Assembly: GCA_022360055.1 (NCBI GenBank) | Contig: JAKSDO010000266.1 | Span: forward strand, 1-64,000 | Origin: Cytophagales bacterium | GTDB taxonomy: Bacteria > Bacteroidota > Bacteroidia > Cytophagales > Cyclobacteriaceae | Length of the DNA: 64,000 nucleotides | Direction: 5' to 3' | Shown: piece by piece, positions 45,743 to 53,615 of the stretch | Layout of the letters: each line of letters opens with the position of its first letter | Numbering within the stretch: the stretch's first letter is position 1 | Program-made: the position numbers and the translations under genes | Notes under the pieces: generated by a model | Seen by the model: the letters and a program-made list of their open reading frames with translations, nothing else | What the model was told of the DNA's origin: nothing | The model's database searches: none

Positions 45743-47245
45743 CTATTTCACAAAATCGGGCAAGGTATTCGGATCGATATCCCAGATCAACGGCATAAAA
45801 AACCAAAGGGCCAGTACGATAAGGATCACCGAAATTATATTTAAAAAAAATCCGGCCCGGGCCATCTGACTGATCTTAATGTATCCGGTACTGAATACAA
45901 CCGCATTGGGTGGTGTAGCCACCGGCAACATAAATGCGCAGGACGCAGATAAGGTCGCGGCGATCATTAAGGCATAGGGATGAACCTCCAACGTAATGGC
46001 AATCGAAGCCAGGATGGGCAGAAGAATGGTCGCAGTGGCTACATTTGAAGTCACCTCCGTGAGATAATTCACCATTGCACTCACTGCAAAGAGTAAAACA
46101 ATAAAGCTTACCTGATCCAAGCCCTTCAATGTTCCCGCAAGCCAGGCCGCGAGTCCCGATGACTGGAAACCGGAAGCTATGGCCAGACCGCCTCCAAAAA
46201 GGATGAGAATCCCCCAGGGGAGTTTCCTTGCCGTCTGCCAATCCATAATCCGCACGCCTTTCTTTGACGATGGGATCAAAAATAACAAAACCGCCCCCAC
46301 GATGGCTATAATCGTATCGTCAATGGCCGGTATAAATTTCTTGAGCAAGAACGATCGCGTAATCCACAAGATGGCCGTGAACAGAAACACCGCGATTACT
46401 TTTTTTTCGTCGAAGGTCATGGGCCCCAAAAGCCTGAGCTGTTTTTTAATCTCTTTATAACCCGGAGCATGTTTATCCGCTTTGACAGGAAAAACGATCT
46501 TAACGAGGTATATCCAGCAAATGAACAAAAGTGAAATTGAAATGGGGAAAGATAACGTCATCCACTTGGCAAAATCGATTTCCTGATCAAAAAGATCCTT
46601 GACAACGGCGGAGAGCATGGCGTTTGTCGGGGTTCCGATCAGGGTAGTGATCCCGCCAATCGAGGCGGCATAAGCGATCCCGAGCATCAAAGGAAGGCCG
46701 AATGAAGAACTCAGCTTTTTACTGCCGGTCAAATCGTCCTCACTCGCAATCATGCCGTCAAATTGCTTTGCCACAGCCACGGCAATAGGCAACATCATCA
46801 TTGCCGAAGCCGTATTGGAAATCCACATGGACAACAAATAGGTGGCCAGCATAAATCCCAGGATGATCCGGCCGGCATTTTTACCGATAAGATGGATTGT
46901 TTGCAGGGCGATGCGCCGGTGCAAATTCCATTTTTCAATAGCCAGCGCAATGATAAATCCTCCCATATACAGGAAAATCATTTTATGGCCGTAGGCCGAG
47001 GTCGTATCGGTAATATTCAAAGCCCCGGTTAGCGGAAACAAAACGATTGGCATGAGTGAAGTTACCGGTATCGGTATTGCCTCGGTCACCCACCAGATGG
47101 CAATCCACGATGTGATGGCCAAAACAGATTGAGCTTCCGCGGAAAGATCGGCTGCCGGAGGTATGGACAGAATAATTACAAATGATAACGGCCCCGAAAT
47201 AAGTGCAATGAATCTCTTGCCGGAAATTTTAAGATGAGCAGACAT
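45743..47245 (-). CDS. SLC13/DASS family anion:sodium symporter
   Basis: 500 aa with about 11-12 membrane helices. The family blocks are TEAIPIPVTSLMPIVLFPLTG (about 54-74), SNTASAMMMLPIA (about 140-152; the SNT sodium/substrate motif), GTPTNAMLSAVV, and the second SNT-like VTSNVATATILLPI with PVATPPNAVV near the C-terminus. These proteins import dicarboxylates (succinate, malate) or sulphate with sodium. It converges with the MFS gene. Confidence 0.88.
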   Translation of the reverse strand: MSAHLKISGKRFIALISGPLSFVIILSIPPAADLSAEAQSVLAITSWIAIWWVTEAIPIPVTSLMPIVLFPLTGALNITDTTSAYGHKMIFLYMGGFIIALAIEKWNLHRRIALQTIHLIGKNAGRIILGFMLATYLLSMWISNTASAMMMLPIAVAVAKQFDGMIASEDDLTGSKKLSSSFGLPLMLGIAYAASIGGITTLIGTPTNAMLSAVVKDLFDQEIDFAKWMTLSFPISISLLFICWIYLVKIVFPVKADKHAPGYKEIKKQLRLLGPMTFDEKKVIAVFLFTAILWITRSFLLKKFIPAIDDTIIAIVGAVLLFLIPSSKKGVRIMDWQTARKLPWGILILFGGGLAIASGFQSSGLAAWLAGTLKGLDQVSFIVLLFAVSAMVNYLTEVTSNVATATILLPILASIAITLEVHPYALMIAATLSASCAFMLPVATPPNAVVFSTGYIKISQMARAGFFLNIISVILIVLALWFFMPLIWDIDPNTLPDFVK

Positions 47246-47285
47246 ATGTCTTAACTTAGACCAGGTCTAAGCCGGTACACAAAAA

Positions 47286-47405
47286 TTATTCTTCTTTGGG
47301 CTTTTTGGCAGATGTATTTTGGGTTTTCTTTTTCTTGGGACGAATTACGCCAAAGCTTCCTTTCGTTATTTTCCCCTTTTTTGTTTTTCTGTCTCCTTTT
47401 CCCAT
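47286..47405 (-). CDS. 30S ribosomal protein THX
   Basis: 39 aa on the minus strand, opening MGKGDRKTKKGKITKGSFGV. This is the THX family: a tiny basic protein of Thermus and Bacteroidota ribosomes, with the consensus MGKGDKKTKKGKIWRGSFG. Here the usual tryptophan is replaced by threonine. A lysine-rich tail (IRPKKKKTQ, then KKPKEE) ends it. It lies 40 bases upstream of the SLC13 gene on the same strand, so the two may share a transcript. Confidence 0.9.
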   Translation of the reverse strand: MGKGDRKTKKGKITKGSFGVIRPKKKKTQNTSAKKPKEE

Positions 47406-47619
47406 ATTGAATAATTTAATAAAAGTTCCGTAACAAATTAATCGCTTATTACCAAATAATCAAATTTCTGATTACACAACCGCGATTTTTCTCCCGGAGC
47501 GCCCTAAAACAGGTTAAAACAAAACCAACATTTAATAATTGCCTAAAATCCAGGCAACAAATAGATGCTATTTTAGCCACACATGATAAACCAATTGCCA
47601 ATAGTCAGTTTTAATCATT
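47406..47619. other. Intergenic gap, nothing recognised
   Basis: 214 AT-rich bases between divergent small genes. It must hold the THX promoter, but no TAnnTTTG box with a good partner was found on the minus strand. Confidence 0.4.
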
Positions 47620-47763
47620 ATGGATCTATATTTCTTTGATCAATACCTGGACCCATCCGAAGAATTTGACTTTTATTCCGAACAGGAAGACGAAGACTTG
47701 GATGCGGAAGAAAACAGTCTGGATTTCTATGATTTAAATGATTCCCGTACATTTTTAGATTAA
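47620..47763 (+). CDS. Small acidic protein, 47 aa
   Basis: ATG at 47620, TAA at 47761-47763. The product is very acidic: DLYFFDQYLDPSEEFDFYSE, then EDEDLDAEEN and a DYDLND-like tail, with aromatic residues spaced between. No family is recognised. It ends 38 bases before the -33 box of the SRP RNA promoter, so the gene and the RNA are close neighbours. It may be real (clean frame, strong bias, compact spacing), but a chance frame cannot be excluded. Confidence 0.5.
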   Translation: MDLYFFDQYLDPSEEFDFYSEQEDEDLDAEENSLDFYDLNDSRTFLD

Positions 47764-47800
47764 TTATTCGGACATAATCGCATTTACCCGGACAATAGTT

Positions 47801-47831
47801 TTTGTCCTCAGTCAATTTCTGCTTAACTTTG
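47801..47831 (+). promoter_or_regulatory. Bacteroidota-type promoter of the SRP RNA
   Basis: TTTG (47801-47804), 19 bases, TAACTTTG (47824-47831): a perfect match. Transcription is expected to start near 47836-47838, right at the first base of the RNA stem. Confidence 0.85.
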
Positions 47832-47835
47832 CACC

Positions 47836-47926
47836 GGCAAATCGATACGACCAGCTCCTGTCGAACTCCCCCAGGTCCGGAAGGAAGCAAGGGTAGGCGG
47901 TTGTAGCGGTGCGATAACGATTTGCC
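47836..47926 (+). ncRNA. ffs: Signal recognition particle RNA (4.5S type)
   Basis: Ends pair as GGCAAATCG (47836-47844) with CGATTTGCC (47918-47926). The apical domain holds the conserved CCAGGTCCGGAAGGAAGCA and GGGTA segments (GGAAGGAAGCA binds Ffh, with the GGAA tetraloop). About 91 nt, the length of the small bacterial SRP RNA. A T-run follows directly and should terminate it. Confidence 0.93.
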
Positions 47927-47999
47927 TTTTTTATTTCCTTCCTTCGAATCAAACTTTTAATTGTTTTTAAAGTTCAATTTCAGGAGCAATTATGAAAGT

Positions 48000-48209
48000 A
48001 TGTACATCATCAAAGTGAAAGGCAAAAAAAAAATCCCGAATTATATTCAACTCCGGGATGATAATTTTATGCTTGTTGGCTATTTTAGTTTCCGTGAAGG
48101 AAGGCCTTTTCGCAGCCTGGATAAATTCGGATTGAGTGGCAAGGAAAAAGAGCTCGAAAAGCTCGTAGAAAAAATGCCATTTGGCAAGCTTCAAAAATTG
48201 GAAATATAA
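48000..48209 (+). CDS. Small conserved protein upstream of ftsE-like gene
   Basis: 69 aa from the ATG at 48000; an in-frame ATG at 47961 would add 13 residues with no role. Basic N-terminus (IIKVKGKKKIPNYIQL), beta-rich centre (FMLVGYFSFREGRPF) and a helical end (KELEKLVEKMPFGKL). No family name is recognised. The stop is one base before the ATP-binding gene, so translation is probably coupled. Confidence 0.7.
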   Translation: MYIIKVKGKKKIPNYIQLRDDNFMLVGYFSFREGRPFRSLDKFGLSGKEKELEKLVEKMPFGKLQKLEI

Positions 48210-48210
48210 T

Positions 48211-48921
48211 ATGTCGTTTTCGTCTGACCCCGTAGTTCGTATAAAAGATGTAAGCATTTTTCAGGACAATCATACGATTCTCCGCGATGTGAATTTTGAG
48301 CTGGACAAAGGAGAGCTGGCATTCATCATAGGAAGGACGGGCAGCGGAAAATCCTCCTTGCTTAAAACGTTGTATGCCGATCTCCCGTTGCGCCTCGGCG
48401 AAATATTAATAGCGGGATATAATCTTTCCGGCATCAGGCAAAAAGAGATCCCCATGCTGCGCAGGAAGCTGGGCATAATCTTTCAGGATTTTCAACTTTT
48501 TGACGATCGGAGCGTAGCGGAAAACCTGATGTTTGTCATGAAGGCAACGGGCTGGAAGGACCGGACAAAAATGAAAAAACGGTTGACGGAAGTGCTCATC
48601 CAGGTTGGTTTGGGGTCGGTAGAAAATAAAATGCCGCATCAGTTATCCGGGGGAGAACAACAGCGCGTCGTGATCGCAAGAGCATTGATTAATGAGCCGT
48701 TGTTGCTCATTGCCGACGAACCGACCGGAAATCTCGATCCGGAAGTGTCGGACGGCATCTTCAAACTTTTCCTGGAGATCAATAAAAGCGGGACGGCCAT
48801 TCTCATGGCCACACACGATCACACCCTGATCGGCAATCATCCGGCCCGAATGCTAAAATGCGAGCGTGGAAAATTAATGGATTCCAACATCGATCAATTT
48901 GATCTGTCTACCCGGATCTAA
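48211..48921 (+). CDS. ftsE: FtsE-like cell-division ABC ATPase
   Basis: 236 aa from the ATG at 48211; an upstream in-frame start (48181) lies inside the previous gene. Walker A GRTGSGKS (41-48), Q-loop IIFQDFQLFDDRSVAEN, signature LSGGEQQR (about 145-152) and Walker B LLLIADEPTGNLDP. The Q-loop and the D-loop text match FtsE, the ATPase that with FtsX activates cell-wall hydrolases at the septum. ftsX is not adjacent: the next gene is convergent. That is common in Bacteroidota, where the two genes are often apart. Confidence 0.85.
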   Translation: MSFSSDPVVRIKDVSIFQDNHTILRDVNFELDKGELAFIIGRTGSGKSSLLKTLYADLPLRLGEILIAGYNLSGIRQKEIPMLRRKLGIIFQDFQLFDDRSVAENLMFVMKATGWKDRTKMKKRLTEVLIQVGLGSVENKMPHQLSGGEQQRVVIARALINEPLLLIADEPTGNLDPEVSDGIFKLFLEINKSGTAILMATHDHTLIGNHPARMLKCERGKLMDSNIDQFDLSTRI

Positions 48922-48937
48922 ATCTCCTGCAAAGATT

Positions 48938-49993
48938 TCAATTAACTTCGAACTTTATGTTTCCGTGACGTGTAGCAACCCGGATGGAGGAATCGGAGTT
49001 TTTATCTCTGAGGAAACCTTCGTATGCGCTGGAGGTATAATCCTTGATGACTTTGTCAAAGTTGATCCCCTCACCGTTTGCTCTCAGATTCCCGTGCTGC
49101 AATTTAAATATCAGTCGGGCAGACGCGCCGCTTTCAAGGCTTATGCCCACAGAGCTAAATTCACTTTCAATTTCGATTTCTTTGAACCGGTTGGAAACAT
49201 TTTCAAGCTTGATCCCGTTGCCATGACGAGAATCCAAAAGCAAAGACTCGCCCAGGTATTCGATATCAAGGCCTGAAAACTGTAAATCGCCCTTCAGAGA
49301 TTTAAGCTTTTCGATCTCAAATTTCCCATATCTGCCGTCGAGTTCAAGCGTTCCGGCCTCCTCAATTTCAAGCTCTGAAAATTGGCTTGATATCTCGATA
49401 TCTCCCATTTCCTCAATAGACATTTTGGAATACCGAAGGTCAATCCGCCCTGCTTTCAATGTTTCGATCTCGCATCTGGAGGTGGAAAACTCAATTCGAA
49501 TATTTGCATTGCTCAGATCTTCGGCCTGAAATTGCCCGTATTTCACTACGGCATCCAGGTCTCCCTGATAACTTCCCATATAAATGCTTCCAAAGCTATT
49601 GGAAAGCTCCAAAGGATTGGTATTTGGCATCGTGATTTCATAATGGACGCTAAAACTGGAATTGCCGCTCATATTTCCAATTTCCGTTTCAATGGACAAC
49701 CCTCCGGAAGAAATCCGGTCCGATATATCAATTTCAATACCGTCAAGGATTTTTTGAGTTTTAGTGGCGCTGTTACCTCTCGCCTCAATATCCACTTTCA
49801 GATCAAGTACATTTTTATCCCATCTGTTTATGATCACGTTCCCATACTTATTGCTGATTTCAATCCTGGTATCCCGGTTAATATTGAACTGCTTGGTAAC
49901 CCGTCTTGAAGCCTCTTCGGCATGGCAAGCAAAAATTAAAAAAACAAACGATAGAATAAAAACTGCCGAAAATCTATAAAATAACCTGTTCAT
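48938..49993 (-). CDS. Secreted adhesin-like beta-helix protein
   Basis: 351 aa from the ATG at 49993 (a start at 50011 adds 6 residues and lies deeper in the previous gene). Signal or lipoprotein-like start (about 1-23, LIFACHAEE), then repeated beta strands of 20-25 residues with the pattern IEISxKYGNVxI / LEIEEAGxLEL, as in DUF4097-type putative adhesins. It overlaps the anti-sigma gene by 20 bases, so it is the third gene of the sigma/anti-sigma operon and a likely member of its regulon or its signal source (inference). Confidence 0.72.
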   Translation of the reverse strand: MNRLFYRFSAVFILSFVFLIFACHAEEASRRVTKQFNINRDTRIEISNKYGNVIINRWDKNVLDLKVDIEARGNSATKTQKILDGIEIDISDRISSGGLSIETEIGNMSGNSSFSVHYEITMPNTNPLELSNSFGSIYMGSYQGDLDAVVKYGQFQAEDLSNANIRIEFSTSRCEIETLKAGRIDLRYSKMSIEEMGDIEISSQFSELEIEEAGTLELDGRYGKFEIEKLKSLKGDLQFSGLDIEYLGESLLLDSRHGNGIKLENVSNRFKEIEIESEFSSVGISLESGASARLIFKLQHGNLRANGEGINFDKVIKDYTSSAYEGFLRDKNSDSSIRVATRHGNIKFEVN

Positions 49994-50516
49994 CTTTTTC
50001 ACTATTTTCAATTGACTGTATGATACTTAATTGTTGGTTTAATATTTCGATTCTAAGCTGTAGGTTTAGAATCATGGCATCGACCAGATTCTCCTGATTC
50101 CCGCGCGCCATGTCCTGCTTCAAGAGCGAATACAGGGAATCAAGGCGGTCGATTTCATTCAAAAATTCACTTCCCAATTCATATTTCTCCCCCAGGACCT
50201 CCAGCTCTCCACGCTTTTGGTCTATCAATGAAATATAAAATGATTCGGCTTCAAGCAGCTTCGGGCTCAGTGCACTCAACGCGGGATCATTACGCGTATC
50301 TGCATTCTGGCTTACCTTGTCAAACACCAGCCAGGAAGAAATTAACAAAAGCATTACGGCCGCCGCCCTCCAATAGAATACGGGTCCGGAGACGCGCCTC
50401 ATCTTCTTGTCGCTTGCGAGTTCCTGTTCAATCTGAGACCACAAATCCTTTCCCGGACTTCTGCTATCCATATCCGCCCGATGAGTTTTAATAAATTTTT
50501 CTAACCTGTCATCCAT
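49974..50516 (-). CDS. Anti-sigma factor-like membrane protein
   Basis: 180 aa. A cytoplasmic N-terminus (DDRLEKFIKTHRADMDSRSPGKDLW, residues 2-26) of the kind seen in Bacteroidota ECF anti-sigma proteins, one membrane helix (about 46-65), then a mostly helical periplasmic part with coiled-coil character (75-175). It overlaps the sigma gene by 8 bases. No zinc (HxxxCxxC) motif is seen, so it is not a classic ZAS protein. It probably holds the sigma factor until a surface signal arrives (inference). Confidence 0.75.
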   Translation of the reverse strand: MDDRLEKFIKTHRADMDSRSPGKDLWSQIEQELASDKKMRRVSGPVFYWRAAAVMLLLISSWLVFDKVSQNADTRNDPALSALSPKLLEAESFYISLIDQKRGELEVLGEKYELGSEFLNEIDRLDSLYSLLKQDMARGNQENLVDAMILNLQLRIEILNQQLSIIQSIENSEKDEQVIL

Positions 50517-51063
50517 AATAGACCTCCTCTCTCAATATATCTTTTAATTTTTTTTTTGCCCTGTTGTATTGCGATTTTGATGTAGACTCGGATATCCCCA
50601 ATATTTCGGAGATTTCCTTGTGGTCGTATCCTTCCAACAAGTACAGGGAAAACACCACTCTGAAACCATTCGGCAATTTTTGAATGGCTTCCCGGATCAT
50701 TTCTACCTTAAAAATAAGATCCAGATCATCCGTTTTCTCATCTTCCTTCGGTTCGACCCGGTCGTCCAACTCGACCATCACCGGATGCTGCTTTCTCAGG
50801 TGACTTACGGCCCGGTTAACTACGATCTTCTTAAGCCAGGCGCCGAACGATGCCTTGCCCCTGTAACTTTTGATGTTTTGAAAAGCGCTTACAAAGGCCT
50901 CCTGCAACACATCTTCGGCAAGTTCCTGCACACCTAAAATCCTGAAACAAATATTGAACATTGCTTTCGAGTATAATTTGTAAATTTCATAATAGGCTTT
51001 TTGATCTCCGCCAACGCAGCGGTCGATGATGTCCGCATGTTTATTTTTATATGAAATCTCCAA
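50509..51063 (-). CDS. ECF RNA polymerase sigma factor
   Basis: 184 aa with sigma region 2 (about 20-90; YKLYSKAMFNICFRILG, LAEDVLQEAFVSAFQNI) and region 4 (about 125-180; LPNGFRVVFSLYLLEGYDHKEISEILGIS). This is the standard ECF layout. It is the first gene of a three-gene operon with the anti-sigma and adhesin-like genes, separated from the TPR gene by a terminator at 51131-51154. Confidence 0.92.
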   Translation of the reverse strand: MEISYKNKHADIIDRCVGGDQKAYYEIYKLYSKAMFNICFRILGVQELAEDVLQEAFVSAFQNIKSYRGKASFGAWLKKIVVNRAVSHLRKQHPVMVELDDRVEPKEDEKTDDLDLIFKVEMIREAIQKLPNGFRVVFSLYLLEGYDHKEISEILGISESTSKSQYNRAKKKLKDILREEVYYG

Positions 51064-51130
51064 TGATTAAATACTCTGATCTAAAGACTTACAGAAAAAT
51101 GAAGGGTTGCATTTCGCTGTAAAAATAAAA

Positions 51131-51154
51131 AAAGCTATCCGGATGGATAGCTTT
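51131..51154 (-). terminator. Terminator after the TPR gene
   Basis: AAAGCTATCC (51131-51140) pairs with GGATAGCTTT (51145-51154) around a 4-base loop. On the minus strand a T-run follows; it lies 20 bases after the TPR gene stop (51174) and before the sigma operon. Confidence 0.85.
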
Positions 51155-51173
51155 CAATGATGATGTGACAATC

Positions 51174-51887
51174 TTATTTGCTCAAATCTTTCAGGTTCTG
51201 GCTGGCAAGGGCAAATTCAGGCTCGATTTCCAATGCCTTTTCAAAGAATTGTTTGGCCCGGTCCTTATTTCCCTGCTGCTTTTCCAGCATACCTTTCATA
51301 TTGTATACCGCCGCTTCGAGTGTGACTTCCTGCTGCTCGGTCTCCGACTTGGCGAATTTAAGCTTTAAGGCCTTTGCCTGAGGATCTTTCACGATAATGT
51401 CCAGACTGGAGGTACATTCATTATACCGCTCAAGCTCAAATTGAAGAAGCGCCGTCTGATACAATACCTGTATGTCATTGGTTTGTAAATATAAAGAGGT
51501 ATACGCATCTATGGCTTTGTCCCTTACGCCCATGTTTTCATAGGACATGGCATTAATTTTTAGGGCATCTTCATGGTTCGGATGTCTGGACAGCAGATCC
51601 AATGAGACAAAAAGGCTTGATGCAAATTGATTCTGATCAAAATAATAGTAACACAATACCATTTTTAAGGAATCGTCGTTGGGATCCATGGCAATCATGG
51701 AGTAAAGCGCATTCTTTGCTACATCCACATCATTATACTTTCTTCCAAACACATATTTCATCTGATATAGCTTGTAAAGCTGAGAATTCCGCACATCGTT
51801 GTTCTGAGCCCTTATTTCGTTGGAAAAAGATGTTGACGCAAAGGCCAGCATCAATAACAATCCGGTTTTTATCAATTTGTTCTTCAT
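51174..51887 (-). CDS. Secreted TPR protein
   Basis: 237 aa with a signal peptide (about 1-27, ending NEIRAQ) and about five tetratricopeptide repeats (40-235; NPDDSLK-like loops, MKGMLEKQQGNKDRAKQFFEKALEIEPEFALASQNL at the end in outline). Single gene with its own terminator. Copy A4 of the 90-bp cassette ends one base before its ATG and forms its leader. Partner unknown; TPR proteins act as scaffolds. Confidence 0.82.
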   Translation of the reverse strand: MKNKLIKTGLLLMLAFASTSFSNEIRAQNNDVRNSQLYKLYQMKYVFGRKYNDVDVAKNALYSMIAMDPNDDSLKMVLCYYYFDQNQFASSLFVSLDLLSRHPNHEDALKINAMSYENMGVRDKAIDAYTSLYLQTNDIQVLYQTALLQFELERYNECTSSLDIIVKDPQAKALKLKFAKSETEQQEVTLEAAVYNMKGMLEKQQGNKDRAKQFFEKALEIEPEFALASQNLKDLSK

Positions 51888-51975
51888 CGGTTATTTTTTT
51901 TAAGTTTGTGATACACAGAGCGATATAATCATGCTCGAGTGTGTCCTGAATTTGCTCCGGAAATGCCGGTTGCAT
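51888..51975 (-). repeat. 90-bp start-anchored cassette, copy A4 (88 bp)
   Basis: Minus-strand copy reading ATGCAACCGGCATTTCCGG and ending one base before the ATG of the TPR gene. It is open for 80 codons in its own frame (to 51733), starting MQPAFPEQIQDTLEHDYIAL, which overlaps the TPR gene in another frame because A4 is 2 bases shorter than the others. Stem-loop retained: GAGC with GCTC, and CACAC-type outer pairs. Confidence 0.8.
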
Positions 51976-51985
51976 ATTTAAAAAA

Positions 51986-53398
51986 TCATTTATTCCTTTT
52001 CAATCCTTTAATACTTCCTATTTCTTTCATCAAGTCAAAAGCCTGCTCAAAATTATTGCCAATTTTTCCTTCCAAGATAGCTTCTTTTATTTCATCTTTT
52101 ATCTCACCGACCATTTTTGAAGGTGAAATACCAAAATACTCCATGATTGTTTCACCGGTAACGGGCGGCTGAAAATTGCGAATATGATCTCGCTCTTCAA
52201 TTTCCTTGAGTTTTTTTTCTACCTTATCGAAATTCTTAAGATATTTTGCCACCCGCAAATTGTTCTTTGAGGTGATGTCGGCCCTGCAAAGGATCATCAA
52301 ATCGTCCAGGTCATCGCCCGCCTCAAAGAGCAGCCTCCTAAGAGCGGAATCCGTAATTTCATCGCTTACCAGGGCTATCGGACGCAAATGCAGCCGGACA
52401 AGTTTCTGCACATATTTCATATTCTCATTGAGGGGCAGTCTCAATTTTTTGAATATTTTAGGAACCATCCGCGCACCGATCTCTTCGTGACCGTGAAACG
52501 TCCATCCGATATCCTTATCAAATCTTTGGGTCCTGGGCTTGGCAATATCGTGGAGTATTGCCGCCCACCTCAGCCAGAGGTTGTCGGATTTCTTCACGAC
52601 ATTCTGCAAAACCTTGAGCGTGTGAAAGAAATTATCTTTGTGCCCTTTCCCCTCGATGGTCTTCACTCCATGAAGTTTAGCCATTTCCGGAAAGACCGTT
52701 TCCAGAATACCCGCGTGATACATCAGGTTAAATCCGTATTCGGGATTGGACGTTAAGATCGTTTTATTCAGCTCCTCCGTAATTCTTTCCTGAGAAACGA
52801 TCTGTAATCTTTTTTCGTTCAGACGGATAGCTTCAAAGGTGTTTGCTTCAATATCAAAATTGAGCCGGGCTGCAAACCGGAATGCTCGCATGATTCGCAA
52901 GGGGTCGTCGGAAAATGTAACCGAAGGATCCAAAGGGGTTTTCAGCAGTTTCCTTTTCAGGTCATTGACTCCGTCAAACGGATCCAGCAGCTCACCAAAC
53001 CGGTCTTTATTCAGGCAAATCGCCAGAGCGTTAATGGTGAAATCACGCCGCTTTTGATCATCTTCCAGGGTGCCGTCCTCTACAATCGGCTTTCTTGAAT
53101 CGTTTCGATACGATTCTTTCCTCGCGCCGACGATCTCTACCTCCTGGTCCCCGTATTTTATCTGGGCCGTTCCAAAATTCTTGAAAACATTTAATGAGGC
53201 ATTGCCTCCCAACTTACGGGCAATTTTCTTTGCCAATTCGATTCCACTTCCAACACATACAACATCAATATCCTTGGAATTTTTGCCCATCATTAAATCG
53301 CGGACAAATCCGCCGACCACATAGGTTCTCACCGTACCCGCAGTCTCCCCTACTAGGGTGAGAATCCGATTTGATGCTATTTGTTTTGAATAATGCAT
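51986..53398 (-). CDS. cca: CCA tRNA nucleotidyltransferase with HD domain
   Basis: 470 aa. The nucleotidyltransferase head has GGFVRD (29-34) and the DID metal motif (DIDVV, 43-47), the RRDFTINAL block (about 117-125) and the RFAARLNF region; the C-terminal part has an HD phosphohydrolase-like domain (ILHDIAKPRT, about 276-285). It adds or repairs the 3' CCA of tRNAs, which neither tRNA gene in this window encodes. It is divergent from pyrG and has its own promoter and a hairpin in the leader. Confidence 0.93.
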   Translation of the reverse strand: MHYSKQIASNRILTLVGETAGTVRTYVVGGFVRDLMMGKNSKDIDVVCVGSGIELAKKIARKLGGNASLNVFKNFGTAQIKYGDQEVEIVGARKESYRNDSRKPIVEDGTLEDDQKRRDFTINALAICLNKDRFGELLDPFDGVNDLKRKLLKTPLDPSVTFSDDPLRIMRAFRFAARLNFDIEANTFEAIRLNEKRLQIVSQERITEELNKTILTSNPEYGFNLMYHAGILETVFPEMAKLHGVKTIEGKGHKDNFFHTLKVLQNVVKKSDNLWLRWAAILHDIAKPRTQRFDKDIGWTFHGHEEIGARMVPKIFKKLRLPLNENMKYVQKLVRLHLRPIALVSDEITDSALRRLLFEAGDDLDDLMILCRADITSKNNLRVAKYLKNFDKVEKKLKEIEERDHIRNFQPPVTGETIMEYFGISPSKMVGEIKDEIKEAILEGKIGNNFEQAFDLMKEIGSIKGLKRNK

Positions 53399-53405
53399 TA
53401 AAACG

Positions 53406-53435
53406 AAAAAGCCCCAACGTTCATTGAGACTTTTT
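53406..53435 (-). promoter_or_regulatory. Terminator-like hairpin in the cca leader
   Basis: On the minus strand AAAAAGTCTCAA (53435-53424), loop TGAACG, TTGGGGCTTTTT (53417-53406): 12 pairs with two G-T wobbles, then CGTTTTA and the cca ATG. On the plus strand two of the pairs become C-A mismatches, so the structure favours the cca transcript. It could end transcription early or mask the ribosome site. Confidence 0.6.
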
Positions 53436-53452
53436 AAATTTCAACTTTCCGG

Positions 53453-53484
53453 CAAAGTTAGTACATAATGTTTTACACTACAAA
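53453..53484 (-). promoter_or_regulatory. Promoter of cca
   Basis: Minus strand: TTTG (53484-53481), 20 bases, TAACTTTG (53460-53453). It predicts a leader of about 48 bases containing the hairpin at 53406-53435. Confidence 0.7.
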
Positions 53485-53569
53485 ACTCATTTTCAGACAT
53501 GTATTAAAGGTTTAAAAATAATTTTTCAATTAAAACTCCATCGTCTGTAGTTAATTAATTTCTATCCAC

Positions 53570-53577
53570 TACCTTTG
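53570..53577 (+). promoter_or_regulatory. Possible -7 box of pyrG (TACCTTTG)
   Basis: TACCTTTG matches TAnnTTTG and lies 38 bases before the pyrG start. No TTTG is found 19-21 bases upstream, so the call is weaker than for cca. Confidence 0.45.
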
Positions 53578-53615
53578 TATCCCATAAGTTTCATTCTATA
53601 ATTTTTTTTCAACTT

